Positions 42,178 to 49,862 of a DNA stretch of 64,000 nt are shown in pieces. A program made the position numbers and the translations under genes. Source of the stretch: VXYL01 sp965203685 (GTDB lineage: Bacteria > Pseudomonadota > Gammaproteobacteria > Pseudomonadales > Azotimanducaceae); contig OZ241908.1 of NCBI GenBank assembly GCA_965203685.1, positions 2,418,001 to 2,482,000 of the forward strand. Reading direction: 5' to 3'. The notes under the pieces are model-generated. The model was given only the letters and a program-made list of their open reading frames with translations. It did no database searches and was not told the origin of the DNA. Position 1 is the first letter of the stretch, and each line of letters opens with the position of its first letter.

Positions 42178-42960
42178 ATGGACCACGAGACACTGGTCGA
42201 GCACCTCACGCGGCTCAAGCTGACCTGCATCCGGGACCAGCTCGACAGCCTGCTCGACGAGGCGGCCGAGAAGCAGTTGACGCTGCGCGAGGCGGTGGCG
42301 TTCCTGGTCGGCCGGGAGGTGGCGCGCAAGGACGAGCGGCGCCTCGAGATGGCGATGAAGATCGCCCACTTCCCGGCGGTGCGCGAACTCGCCGACTTCG
42401 ACTTCAAGGCGCAGCCGAGCGTCGACAAGCGCCAGATCCGCGAACTGGCGACGTCGCGCTGGGTGGCGCACGGCGACGCAGCCCTGCTGCTGGGTCCGCC
42501 GGGAGTCGGCAAGTCGCATCTGGCGATCGCCCTGGGCCGGGAGGCGATCCGCCAAGGCTACTCGGTGCTGTTCGCGACGGCGCAGGCGGTCATGGCGTCG
42601 CTGGTCAAGGCGCACAGCGAGGGCAGTCTCGACGAACGCCTGGCGTTCTACGCCAAGCCGAAGCTGCTCATCGTCGACGAACTCGGCTACCTGCCCTTCG
42701 AGCGCCATGCGGCGCACCTGTTCTTCCAGCTGGTGTCGCGCCGCTACGAGCGCGGCAGCATCCTGGTCACGTCGAACCGCTCGGTGGCCGAGTGGGGCGA
42801 GGTGTTCGGCGACGCCGTGGTGGCCACCGCCATCCTCGACCGCCTGCTGCACCACAGCCATGTGCTGACCATCACCGGGGAGAGCTACCGGCTGCGCGAG
42901 AAGCGCCGCGCCGGCGTGCTCAACGCCTCCACGAAGCCGCTGGCGCAGGCATCGGCGTGA
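42178..42960 (+). CDS. istB: IS21-family helper ATPase IstB
   Basis: 260 residues from ATG 42178, one base after the istA stop. Walker A GPPGVGKSH and Walker B LLIVDELGYLPFE with sensor-like ILVTSNRSVAEWG identify the DnaC-like AAA+ ATPase IstB. It loads onto DNA and stimulates IstA transposition. The N-terminal helical domain (LVEHLTRLKLTCIRDQLDSL) is complete. Confidence 0.96.
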   Translation: MDHETLVEHLTRLKLTCIRDQLDSLLDEAAEKQLTLREAVAFLVGREVARKDERRLEMAMKIAHFPAVRELADFDFKAQPSVDKRQIRELATSRWVAHGDAALLLGPPGVGKSHLAIALGREAIRQGYSVLFATAQAVMASLVKAHSEGSLDERLAFYAKPKLLIVDELGYLPFERHAAHLFFQLVSRRYERGSILVTSNRSVAEWGEVFGDAVVATAILDRLLHHSHVLTITGESYRLREKRRAGVLNASTKPLAQASA

Positions 42961-43376
42961 GCCTGCTCCCCGGAGCCGACGTCCAGGCTCGACGAGGCCC
43001 GCCGCTCGCAGCCGCACCGCCGCGGTCCACCGTGCTCCGGAGGGTGCACGCCGGCAACGCCACGGCAGTCGCCGCGTCAAGGCGCTACGCGCCTCCTCCA
43101 CTTCGTTCCGGCCCTGCGGGTGACGCGGCGACTGCCGCGGCGAAGAGGTTGACGACGACCGGAAGGGTACTTCCGGTCGTCACCGACCGGCGCGCGACAT
43201 CGAGGCCCAGCCGGGCCGGCGGCGGAGTCGAGTGCGGCGTCCACCGCTGCTGTCGCGGCCAACCCGCCAGATTCGGCGCGGGTCGTCGGCGGAAGTGCAT
43301 TCAAGGCGCAGGTTCAACGACAAAAGGGGGTCAGTTTTCGTGTCGCCAAGGGGTCAGTTTCTGATGTCGCTTGACA
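42961..43376 (+). other. Non-coding tail of the IS21 element with a strong hairpin
   Basis: 416 bases after istB hold no supported gene. GACGACCGGAAG (43154-43165) and CTTCCGGTCGTC (43170-43181) form a perfect 12-bp stem around GGTA. It could be a terminator for istAB, or a structure limiting read-in from outside. The right-end repeats occupy the last 50 bases. Confidence 0.6.
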
Positions 43377-43497
43377 CCGGGGCGAGGACGATCCGCCCGG
43401 ACTCTTCGGAGACATCGAAGTATCCGACCCCAGGGAAATGCGAAACGATGGCCTTTGGCAAGGTGAGTTGGTTCTTGGCGGTTAGCTTTGCCAGCAT
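43377..43497 (-). pseudogene. AbrB/MazE-type antitoxin, 5' fragment (split by IS21 element)
   Basis: From the ATG at 43497 the fragment reads MLAKLTAKNQLTLPKAIVSH, then FPGVGYFDVSEESGRIVLAP, and runs into the IS right end. The LTAKNQLTLPK start is the classic swapped-hairpin AbrB/MazE DNA-binding domain of antitoxins that accompany TIGR00305-type PIN toxins. The rest of the gene is at 40703-40811. Confidence 0.88.
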
Positions 43498-43613
43498 CAG
43501 CTTTCCTTAAAATCCTGAAACAAGGAAATCATACTTCAAGGGACGATGCCTTCCAAACGTTGCTCGCACGCTCGGAAGCATGGATTCCGGTGGGCATCGA
43601 CAAGCTCCGGCCC

Positions 43614-45059
43614 TCAAGAAAAGTACCCATGCAGATACCACCGCTGCTCTTGGTCACGGTACAACCAGCAGCGCGCACCGCTTTGTTCCATCGCCACGAA
43701 GTAGTCCCGCGCGAGCGCACGAGCGTCGTCCTCCCACCAGCCGACGTCGATCCGCTCAGGCCCGTCGAGGAGCCTGAAACGTTTGGCATTGACCGGACGT
43801 GGCGGGTCGAGGAGCCACAGTGGTCGGTCGCCCCCGTTGGTCGATGCGGGAGTAGCCTGGGCGTGCCGGTGCGCGAGCGTCCTCGCCCGCACCCCGCGTC
43901 GGCCGCCCGGTGCCTGCCAACGCCAGGCGAGTTCGGGCCGGTGGTCATCCGCCATCCCGAGCCCCGCGACTGCCTCGCTGCCAAGCTTGGCGGCCAGGCG
44001 GTCCACGAGTTCGGCTTGCGAGGTGTTGCCGCGATCATCGGCAAGCGTGAGCAGATCCTCGGATGCCAGGGATAGCGGTGTGATCTGCCGGGCGCGCAAC
44101 GAGACGGTCATCACCTCTTCGGGCAATTCGGCGCGGTCGAGTTGAAGCTGGGTCAGGCTCAAGAACGACTTGGCATCGGTGCGCGGCTTCGCGAACCTCA
44201 CGTCGAGCGTGACGGCCCGGTCGGCGAACGGGGTATAGGACCAGGTCAAGGTTTGCGCACCAAGGCAGCGGGCCTTCAGCCAGCGCGAGAGTTCGTCGGC
44301 AAGACGTCGCATGGGGAAGAGCAGGGGATCCTTGCCGCGAATCGGCTCTAGGAGGTGCAGGCGCGAGTGGAAGCGCTCCGCGGGTTGGATGGTCTCTCTC
44401 GGGTCGGCGCGACGGCCGGTCAGGCGGTCGAGCACATCGACGAGTTCGGCGGTGAAGCGCTTGCCGAGTTCTCCCATCGGCAGTTCCAGCAGTTGTCCCA
44501 CCCGGGTCATGCCCATGTTGGCCAGCCGCTCGAGTTCCTTCTCGGTGAGATCCATCGCCGCGAGCGGGGCGGCGCGGACAGTCGCCATCGCCTCGCCGAG
44601 ACGATCGCCCAAGCCGGCCCGGGAGAGGACCAGCGCCGCCATTGGGGTTGGTGCCGTCGCTAGGTGGCGTGCGTGTCCAAGGCGTTCGTAGAGTTGCGAA
44701 ACCATTTTCCTGAGGGCGTCGCTGTCGCCGAACAGCCGCAGGCTTCTGCTGCCCTCGATCAGCAAGGCGTCAGGGGGTGCCAGGCTGACCTCGGAACTGA
44801 AGCGGTAGGCAGCTTGGGCCAGGACTTCGAGATGCTTGGTCTGCAGTTCAGTGTCGAACGGGAAATGCTCGAGTTCAGGCGCGATGCTGTGCGCGGTCGC
44901 CAACGTGCTGCCGAGAGCGATGCCGGCTTGCAGGGCACGCTCATCGGCTTGGCAGACGCGATTGTCGTGGACTAGGACCGCTGGGCGGCTCGCCTCGGCC
45001 TCGCCGCTACGCTGGACCTCGAAGCCCAGCATAGGGAAATGTGCCGCGAGCCAGAACAA
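43614..45059 (-). CDS. imuB: Y-family polymerase-like mutagenesis protein ImuB
   Basis: 481 residues. It follows the Y-family polymerase fold with a helix-hairpin-helix (LERLANMGMTRVGQLLELPM) and a little-finger region (RFHSRLHLLEPIRGKDPLLF), but the N-terminal palm (HFPMLGFEVQRSGEAEASRP) lacks the catalytic acidic pair, as in known ImuB. ImuB is a non-catalytic hub that binds the beta clamp and recruits ImuA and DnaE2 for SOS mutagenesis. The C-terminal tail (VGWWEDDARALARDYFVAME) is family-typical. It starts 10 bases after imuA on the same strand. Confidence 0.93.
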   Translation of the reverse strand: MFWLAAHFPMLGFEVQRSGEAEASRPAVLVHDNRVCQADERALQAGIALGSTLATAHSIAPELEHFPFDTELQTKHLEVLAQAAYRFSSEVSLAPPDALLIEGSRSLRLFGDSDALRKMVSQLYERLGHARHLATAPTPMAALVLSRAGLGDRLGEAMATVRAAPLAAMDLTEKELERLANMGMTRVGQLLELPMGELGKRFTAELVDVLDRLTGRRADPRETIQPAERFHSRLHLLEPIRGKDPLLFPMRRLADELSRWLKARCLGAQTLTWSYTPFADRAVTLDVRFAKPRTDAKSFLSLTQLQLDRAELPEEVMTVSLRARQITPLSLASEDLLTLADDRGNTSQAELVDRLAAKLGSEAVAGLGMADDHRPELAWRWQAPGGRRGVRARTLAHRHAQATPASTNGGDRPLWLLDPPRPVNAKRFRLLDGPERIDVGWWEDDARALARDYFVAMEQSGARCWLYRDQEQRWYLHGYFS

Positions 45060-45069
45060 GGCGCACCTG

Positions 45070-45843
45070 TCAGCGGGAGGCCGCAGCGAAGCGCTTGCGT
45101 CGCCATTGCTCGAGCGCTTCGCCCAAGCGATGGCGGCGCTGTGTCAGTCCGACGCTCAAGGGCAGTTCGATCCCCGGCAGCGGCCATCCACCGCGCCGTT
45201 TGACGATGTCGACGTTGAGCCGGTCTTCGGACAAGGGGCCGAGCCGCAACCGCAATTCCGCCGCGGACGCTTCCCGGGAAGCCCTGACTGGGCGAAACAG
45301 GTTTGCCCACGTGCGTCCCTGCTTGGCTGCGAACTGCAGGCGACGAATCTCGGTGAACCGCACCTTCGGCTCTTTCATGCGTGGGGCAAGCCCCTCGCGC
45401 TCCCCGGCTGAGGGCTCTAGCCACCCAAGCACGGCACTGCACGCACCGGCCTTACAGGCCTGCTCGAGCGCCCAAAGCGCCTCGGCATGGTCGTTGGCAT
45501 TGACCAGGAGGATGCGGGAGGGATCGATGCCTACCGCCTGTAGGGCAGGTGCGTAGGGCAGGTGGGGCGGATTGACCCAAGCGATGCAGCGCTCGTCGGC
45601 ACTCAATAGCGACGCAAGTGCGGGACTCAACAGGCGCAGTTCACCGATGCCGTAGTCCTCCGAGAGCAATTCAACGAGCCCCGCGGGAGGCCAGCCCCGA
45701 TCGGCAAGCACGTCGTCAAGCGCTGGAAAGCCGGTGCTGATGCCGACGTCGGCCACTTGGTGTCGGGGAAGTTCCCGGGCGCGCCACAGCCCTTCGATGT
45801 TGGACTGCCAAGGTGCCTCGAGCGCGGTGGTTTGAACGGACAT
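45070..45843 (-). CDS. imuA: SOS mutagenesis protein ImuA
   Basis: 257 residues with the ImuA pattern: LWRARELPRHQVADVGISTG, FPALDDVLADRGWPPAGLVE, LLSEDYGIGELRLLSPALAS and CIAWVNPPHLPYAPAL. It is a RecA/SulA-like protein that works with ImuB and DnaE2. Inside the frame, the 13 residues EPSAGEREGLAPR are encoded by a small palindromic element (about 45375-45418) that is also present, twice, in dnaE2. The gene is divergent from dnaE2 across an 81-base SOS-type control region. Confidence 0.92.
   Translation of the reverse strand: MSVQTTALEAPWQSNIEGLWRARELPRHQVADVGISTGFPALDDVLADRGWPPAGLVELLSEDYGIGELRLLSPALASLLSADERCIAWVNPPHLPYAPALQAVGIDPSRILLVNANDHAEALWALEQACKAGACSAVLGWLEPSAGEREGLAPRMKEPKVRFTEIRRLQFAAKQGRTWANLFRPVRASREASAAELRLRLGPLSEDRLNVDIVKRRGGWPLPGIELPLSVGLTQRRHRLGEALEQWRRKRFAAASR
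45375..45418 (-). repeat. Captured palindromic element inside imuA
   Basis: On the minus strand, AGCCCTCAGCCGGGGAGCGC is followed by GAGGGGCTTGCCCC. The same sequence forms a 45-bp tandem duplicate in dnaE2. It contains the inverted repeat GAGGGGC/GCCCC(T)C. Here it is read as EPSAGEREGLAPR; in dnaE2 a different frame is used. Confidence 0.75.
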
Positions 45844-45888
45844 AACTCTACGCAGACGCTTGTTTTTCTATCGCGGGCAGTACAGACT

Positions 45889-45910
45889 ACATGGATGTAT
45901 ATACAGTAAT
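45889..45910. promoter_or_regulatory. LexA-like SOS operator between imuA and dnaE2
   Basis: On the minus strand TACTGTATATACATCCATGT matches the TACTGTATATATATACAGTA LexA box of gammaproteobacteria in 15 of 20 positions, with a perfect left half. It lies 17 bases upstream of the dnaE2 start and 48 bases upstream of imuA. Known imuAB-dnaE2 cassettes are LexA-controlled. The right half is imperfect. Confidence 0.45.
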
Positions 45911-45924
45911 CAAGCGCAATCTGC

Positions 45925-48900
45925 ATGGACTTCGCGGAGCTGCACGCAGTCTCGAACTTCACCTTCCTGCGGGGTGCATCGCATCCGGAGGAACTGGTGC
46001 GAGCAGCTTCGGAACTCGGCTACCGGGCCATAGCGATCACCGACGAATGCTCGGTGGCCGGCGTCGTACGCGCGCACCAGGAGGCCCGGAAGCTCGACAT
46101 CAAGCTCATCGTCGGTTCGGAGTTCTTGATCGGGGAGAGCCCTCAGCCGGGGAGCGCGAGGGGCTTGCCCCTCGCAAGCAAGAGCCCTCAGCCGGGGAGC
46201 GCGAGGGGCTTGCCCCTCGCAAGCAAGGAAGAGGGAGAAGGCACCCCGACCCGCCTCGTGGTGCTCGCACCGGACCGATCCGCCTACGGCCAACTCTCGA
46301 CGCTCATCACGGTGGCACGTCGGCGGGCGCCCAAGGGAGAGTACTCGCTCGAGATTTCCGACCTTGAGCAGGTGAGAGATTGCCTCGCGATCTGGATCCC
46401 TGATCGAGAGCCGATGGCAACTAATCTAGAGAAGGGTCAGGAAATCAAGTCGTTGCTACCGAATCTTTGGCTATGCCTTGAACTGTTCTCCGAATGCGAC
46501 GACACGTGCAAGACCACCCGGATCCTCGATCTTTCGATGCGCCTCGATCTGCCGGTGATCGCCAGCAACGGCGCCGTCATGCATACCTCGGCCCGCAAAC
46601 CCCTGCAGGACGTGCTGACCGCCATCCGTCTGAAGTGCCCGGTGCACGACCTCGGTAGAGGGATCGATCAGAACCGCGAGCGCCACCTGAAGCCGTTGCA
46701 AGCGCTGAAGGCGATCTATCCGAGGGAGATGCTCGCCGAGACCATGGTCCTTGCCGACCGCTGCACGTTTCGCCTCGACGAACTGCGCTACGAGTATCCG
46801 CGCGAACTGGTGCCACTGGGATTGACGCCTGCCAAGCATCTGCGTCAACTGACCGAGGCCGGGGCTGCCGAGCGCTGGCCATCCGGCATGCCGACCGATG
46901 TGGCGGAACTCGTCGAGAAGGAACTGAAGCTCATCGCGGAGTTGCGCTACGAGTACTTCTTCCTCACCGTGCACGACGTCGTCCGCTTCGCGAAGAGCCA
47001 AGGCATTCTCTGCCAGGGTCGAGGCTCCGCCGCCAATTCGGCGGTGTGCTACTGCCTCGGCGTCACCGAGGTGGATCCGGCGCGGATGCATCTCCTGTTC
47101 GAACGATTCGTGTCCCGGGAGCGCAACGAACCGCCGGACATCGACGTCGACTTCGAGCACGAGCGGCGCGAGGAGGTGATCCAGTACATCTACCACCGCT
47201 ACGGCCGGGACCGGGCGGCGCTGGCGGCGACGCTCATCACCTATCGGCCGCGCAGCGCCATCCGCGACGTCGGCAAGGCGCTCGGCTTCGATGTCGACTT
47301 CGTGGATCTCCTTGCAAAGTCCATGTCCTGGTGGGACAAGCGCGACGAGATCGAGAAGCGCTTCCGGGCCGCGGGAATCGATCCGAACGGCCATCTTGTC
47401 CGGCAATTTCTGTTGCTCGTCAACGAGATATTGGGCTTCCCTAGGCATCTTTCTCAGCATGTCGGCGGGTTCGTGATCGCTGCCGGTCCGCTCGCGGAAC
47501 TGGCGCCGATCGAGAACGCTGCCATGGACGAGCGCACGGTCATCCAGTGGGACAAGGACGATCTCGAGGCGCTCGGGCTCCTGAAGGTGGACGTCCTCGG
47601 CCTCGGCATGCTGACAGCGATTCGCAAGGCACTCGCGCTGGTGGCGGAGCATCACGGCCGCCCGGCGACGATGAGCGAGATCCCGCCGGAGGATCCGGAG
47701 ACCTACGCCATGCTGCAGAAAGCCGACAGCGTGGGCGTCTTCCAGGTGGAGTCCAGGGCGCAGATGTCCATGCTGCCGCGCCTCAAGCCTGCCAACTACT
47801 ACGACTTGGTGATCGAGGTGGCGATCGTCCGCCCGGGCCCGATCCAGGGAAACATGGTGCATCCGTACCTTCGCCGCCGGAAAGGCGAGGAGGCGGTGAC
47901 CTATTCCAACGACGCGGTGCGACAGGTCCTCGAACGCACCCTCGGCATCCCGATCTTCCAGGAGCAGGTCATCGAACTCGCGATGGTCGCCGCGGGATTC
48001 TCGGCGGGAGAAGCGGATTCGCTACGGCGCGCGATGGCAGCGTGGAAGCGGCACGGGGGCCTCGAGCCCTTCGAACGCAAGCTGATCAACGGCATGCTCG
48101 AGCGCGGCCACGACCGGGATTTTGCGGAGCGGGTGTTCGAGCAGATCAAGGGTTTTGGCGAATACGGCTTCCCGGAATCCCATTCCGCGAGTTTCGCGCT
48201 CCTGGTCTACATCTCCGCGTGGCTGAAGTGCCACGAGCCCGCGGCCTTCTACTGCGGCATCCTGAACAGTCTGCCCATGGGCTTCTACAGCCCCTCCCAG
48301 TTGGTCAAGGACGCCACCGCCCACGGCATCGACGTACGACCCGCCGATGTGCAGGTGAGCGGCTGGGACCACAGGCTGGAGACCCCGCTGGAACCCGTGC
48401 CCGGCTATCGTCGCCCGCAACCGGCGCTGCGGATCGGGATGCGGCGCGTCAAGGGGCTCCACGAAGAGGCGGGGCGCCGGGTCGAAGAGGGGCAGCCTTT
48501 CCGCGACATCGATGACCTGACCGCACGCGCCGCCCTCGACGATCGGGCGCTCACCTGCCTGGCGCGTGCCGGGGCCTTGAAGACGCTATCCGGTCATCGC
48601 TACCAGGCGCACTGGGACGCGGCTGGCGTCGACCGCCCCTTGCAGATCCAGCGGGAGACCGCGCCTTATCACACCGAGGTCGCTCTAGACGGACCGGGTG
48701 CTGCCAAGGAGATGCTGGCCGACTACCGCTATCTCGGTCTCTCCCTCGGCCCCCATCCGCTGGCCCTCCTACGCAATGAACCGGAGTTCAGAAATTGCCG
48801 AACGGCACGGGATCTCGACGGCTACGTGCAGGGAAACTTCGTTCAGATCGCGGGCATCGTCACCTGCCGGCAACGTCCGAGCGGTCCTTCCGGCGTCGTG

Positions 48901-49143
48901 TTCATGACCTTGGAGGACGAGACCGGCAACAGCAACGTGATCGTCTGGAAGTCGATCCTCGAACGCTTCCGCGCCGTGCTGCTGCAGAGTCAACTCATCG
49001 CCATCAAGGGCGTGGTGGAACGCGAGGGTGCCGTCATCCACGTGATCGCGGGGCATGCGCGGGACTTGAGCCACAAGCTTCGCGAACTCGCCAGCGACGA
49101 GGCCCCGGGAGAGCCGAAGTTCGAAGCACGAAACTTCCACTGA
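45925..49143 (+). CDS. dnaE2: Error-prone DNA polymerase DnaE2 (ImuC)
   Basis: 1072 residues. N-terminal PHP domain (FAELHAVSNFTFLRGASHPE); polymerase core with the catalytic triad in PPDIDVDFEHERREEV (Asp405, Asp407, Asp409); signatures GRGSAANSAVCYCLG, LSQHVGGFVIAAG and FQVESRAQMSMLPRLKP; and a C-terminal OB domain (IVTCRQRPSGPSGVVFMTLE). It lacks the tau-binding tail of replicative DnaE. It performs translesion synthesis with ImuA/ImuB under SOS control. Residues 72-101 are two tandem copies of SPQPGSARGLPLASK, encoded by a duplicated palindromic element inserted in the PHP domain; the frame stays open. Confidence 0.95.
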   Translation: MDFAELHAVSNFTFLRGASHPEELVRAASELGYRAIAITDECSVAGVVRAHQEARKLDIKLIVGSEFLIGESPQPGSARGLPLASKSPQPGSARGLPLASKEEGEGTPTRLVVLAPDRSAYGQLSTLITVARRRAPKGEYSLEISDLEQVRDCLAIWIPDREPMATNLEKGQEIKSLLPNLWLCLELFSECDDTCKTTRILDLSMRLDLPVIASNGAVMHTSARKPLQDVLTAIRLKCPVHDLGRGIDQNRERHLKPLQALKAIYPREMLAETMVLADRCTFRLDELRYEYPRELVPLGLTPAKHLRQLTEAGAAERWPSGMPTDVAELVEKELKLIAELRYEYFFLTVHDVVRFAKSQGILCQGRGSAANSAVCYCLGVTEVDPARMHLLFERFVSRERNEPPDIDVDFEHERREEVIQYIYHRYGRDRAALAATLITYRPRSAIRDVGKALGFDVDFVDLLAKSMSWWDKRDEIEKRFRAAGIDPNGHLVRQFLLLVNEILGFPRHLSQHVGGFVIAAGPLAELAPIENAAMDERTVIQWDKDDLEALGLLKVDVLGLGMLTAIRKALALVAEHHGRPATMSEIPPEDPETYAMLQKADSVGVFQVESRAQMSMLPRLKPANYYDLVIEVAIVRPGPIQGNMVHPYLRRRKGEEAVTYSNDAVRQVLERTLGIPIFQEQVIELAMVAAGFSAGEADSLRRAMAAWKRHGGLEPFERKLINGMLERGHDRDFAERVFEQIKGFGEYGFPESHSASFALLVYISAWLKCHEPAAFYCGILNSLPMGFYSPSQLVKDATAHGIDVRPADVQVSGWDHRLETPLEPVPGYRRPQPALRIGMRRVKGLHEEAGRRVEEGQPFRDIDDLTARAALDDRALTCLARAGALKTLSGHRYQAHWDAAGVDRPLQIQRETAPYHTEVALDGPGAAKEMLADYRYLGLSLGPHPLALLRNEPEFRNCRTARDLDGYVQGNFVQIAGIVTCRQRPSGPSGVVFMTLEDETGNSNVIVWKSILERFRAVLLQSQLIAIKGVVEREGAVIHVIAGHARDLSHKLRELASDEAPGEPKFEARNFH
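46138..46227 (+). repeat. Tandem 45-bp palindromic element inside dnaE2 (2 copies)
   Basis: Two exact 45-bp copies (46138-46182, 46183-46227), each encoding SPQPGSARGLPLASK. The core GAGGGGCTTGCCCCTC is an inverted repeat (GAGGGGC/GCCCCTC). A near-identical single copy lies in imuA on the opposite strand and in another frame. Length divisible by three keeps the host frame open, like Rickettsia palindromic elements. Confidence 0.85.
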
Positions 49144-49148
49144 GCGGT

Positions 49149-49195
49149 GCGTGGACGTCCCCGAACCGCTTGCGGTTCGCATCCGCATTCCCGGG
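49149..49195 (+). repeat. REP-like dispersed palindromic repeat, copy 2
   Basis: GTGGACGTCCC then CGAACCGCTTGCGGTTCGC and ATCCGCATTCCCGGG, immediately after the dnaE2 stop. Same core and flanks as the copies at 13284 and 51352. The palindrome may end the dnaE2 transcript. Confidence 0.65.
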
Positions 49196-49234
49196 CAAGT
49201 AAGCGACATTCCCATAGTGTGCTAATGTAAGCCC

Positions 49235-49465
49235 ATGCGAATACACATAGCGTTAGATGATGAGCTCGTCGCCGAACTCGACCGGCGGGCGGGCGTTCGA
49301 CGTCGGAGCGCGTTCCTTGTCGAGTTGATCCGCCGTGGGTTGGACGACGAGCGGCGTTGGGACGACATCGAAGCGGCCCTAGGCCGGCTCCCGGACACTG
49401 GCCACGAGTGGGATGATGATCCGGCTGCCTGGGTCAGGGAACAGCGCAGTAATCGTAGCCACTGA
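49235..49465 (+). CDS. vapB: VapB-type ribbon-helix-helix antitoxin
   Basis: 76 residues. MRIHIALDDELVAELDRRAG and RRSAFLVELIRRGLDDERRW form a ribbon-helix-helix DNA-binding domain. The acidic, Trp-rich tail (HEWDDDPAAWVREQR) is the usual toxin-binding end. It lies two bases before the PIN toxin gene. It should repress its own promoter and block the toxin. Confidence 0.88.
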   Translation: MRIHIALDDELVAELDRRAGVRRRSAFLVELIRRGLDDERRWDDIEAALGRLPDTGHEWDDDPAAWVREQRSNRSH

Positions 49466-49467
49466 AG

Positions 49468-49860
49468 ATGGCTCGACTGCTGTTGGATTCCACGGTTTTG
49501 ATCGATGCACTGCGCGGTCGACCAGCGGCCGGACAGGTCGCGTCCCTGCGCCGCACCGGCACTGAACCGTGGGCATGTGTGATTTCCGTCGAGGAGATCT
49601 GGCGCGGGCTACTCCCGAATGAAGAACCCTACGCGAGGCGGCTGTTCAACGGGCTGCGCCTTGCGCCCCTCGGCATCGCCGAGGGCATTCAAGCGGGTGA
49701 ATGGCGTCGGACGTTCGCAAGAAAGGGCGTCACACTCCACCAGGCCGACTGCCTGATTGCCGCCGCTGCAGCCGGCGTCGGCGCCGCGCTCGCGACGGCC
49801 AACGTCAGGGATTTCCCGATGACCGAGATCCAAGTGCATCACTGGCCGGTTGGCAACTGA
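49468..49860 (+). CDS. vapC: VapC-type PIN-domain toxin
   Basis: 130 residues. MARLLLDSTVLIDALRGRPA (Asp7), CVISVEEIWRGLLPNE (Glu), TLHQADCLIAAAAAG (Asp) and LATANVRDFPM (Asp) give the four acidic PIN residues. It is a probable RNase toxin, translated with the upstream antitoxin. The start of gltX follows two bases after its stop, so read-through into gltX is likely. Confidence 0.9.
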   Translation: MARLLLDSTVLIDALRGRPAAGQVASLRRTGTEPWACVISVEEIWRGLLPNEEPYARRLFNGLRLAPLGIAEGIQAGEWRRTFARKGVTLHQADCLIAAAAAGVGAALATANVRDFPMTEIQVHHWPVGN

Positions 49861-49862
49861 CC

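Larger units (their letters stand above)
40812..43376 (+). mobile_element. IS21-family insertion element, complete (2565 bp)
   Basis: Ends are TGTTAGGCGACACGTAAAAC at the left and, on the other strand, TGTCAAGCGACATCAGAAAC at the right. Each end carries a second internal copy of the GCGACAC-AAAACTGACCCC unit (left about 40841-40861, right about 43326-43347), the multiple terminal repeats typical of IS21. A 5-bp target duplication CCGGG flanks it (40807-40811 and 43377-43381). It contains istA and istB and about 370 bases of non-coding tail. Both genes are open, so the element may be active. Confidence 0.95.

Noticed and set aside
40901..42223. Arg/Ala-rich alternative frames across istA
   Set aside because: Shadows produced by high GC; IstA frame carries the HTH and DDE motifs.
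46138..46227. CRISPR-like tandem repeat
   Set aside because: Only two direct 45-bp copies with no spacer, inside a coding gene; no CRISPR array or cas gene anywhere in the window.
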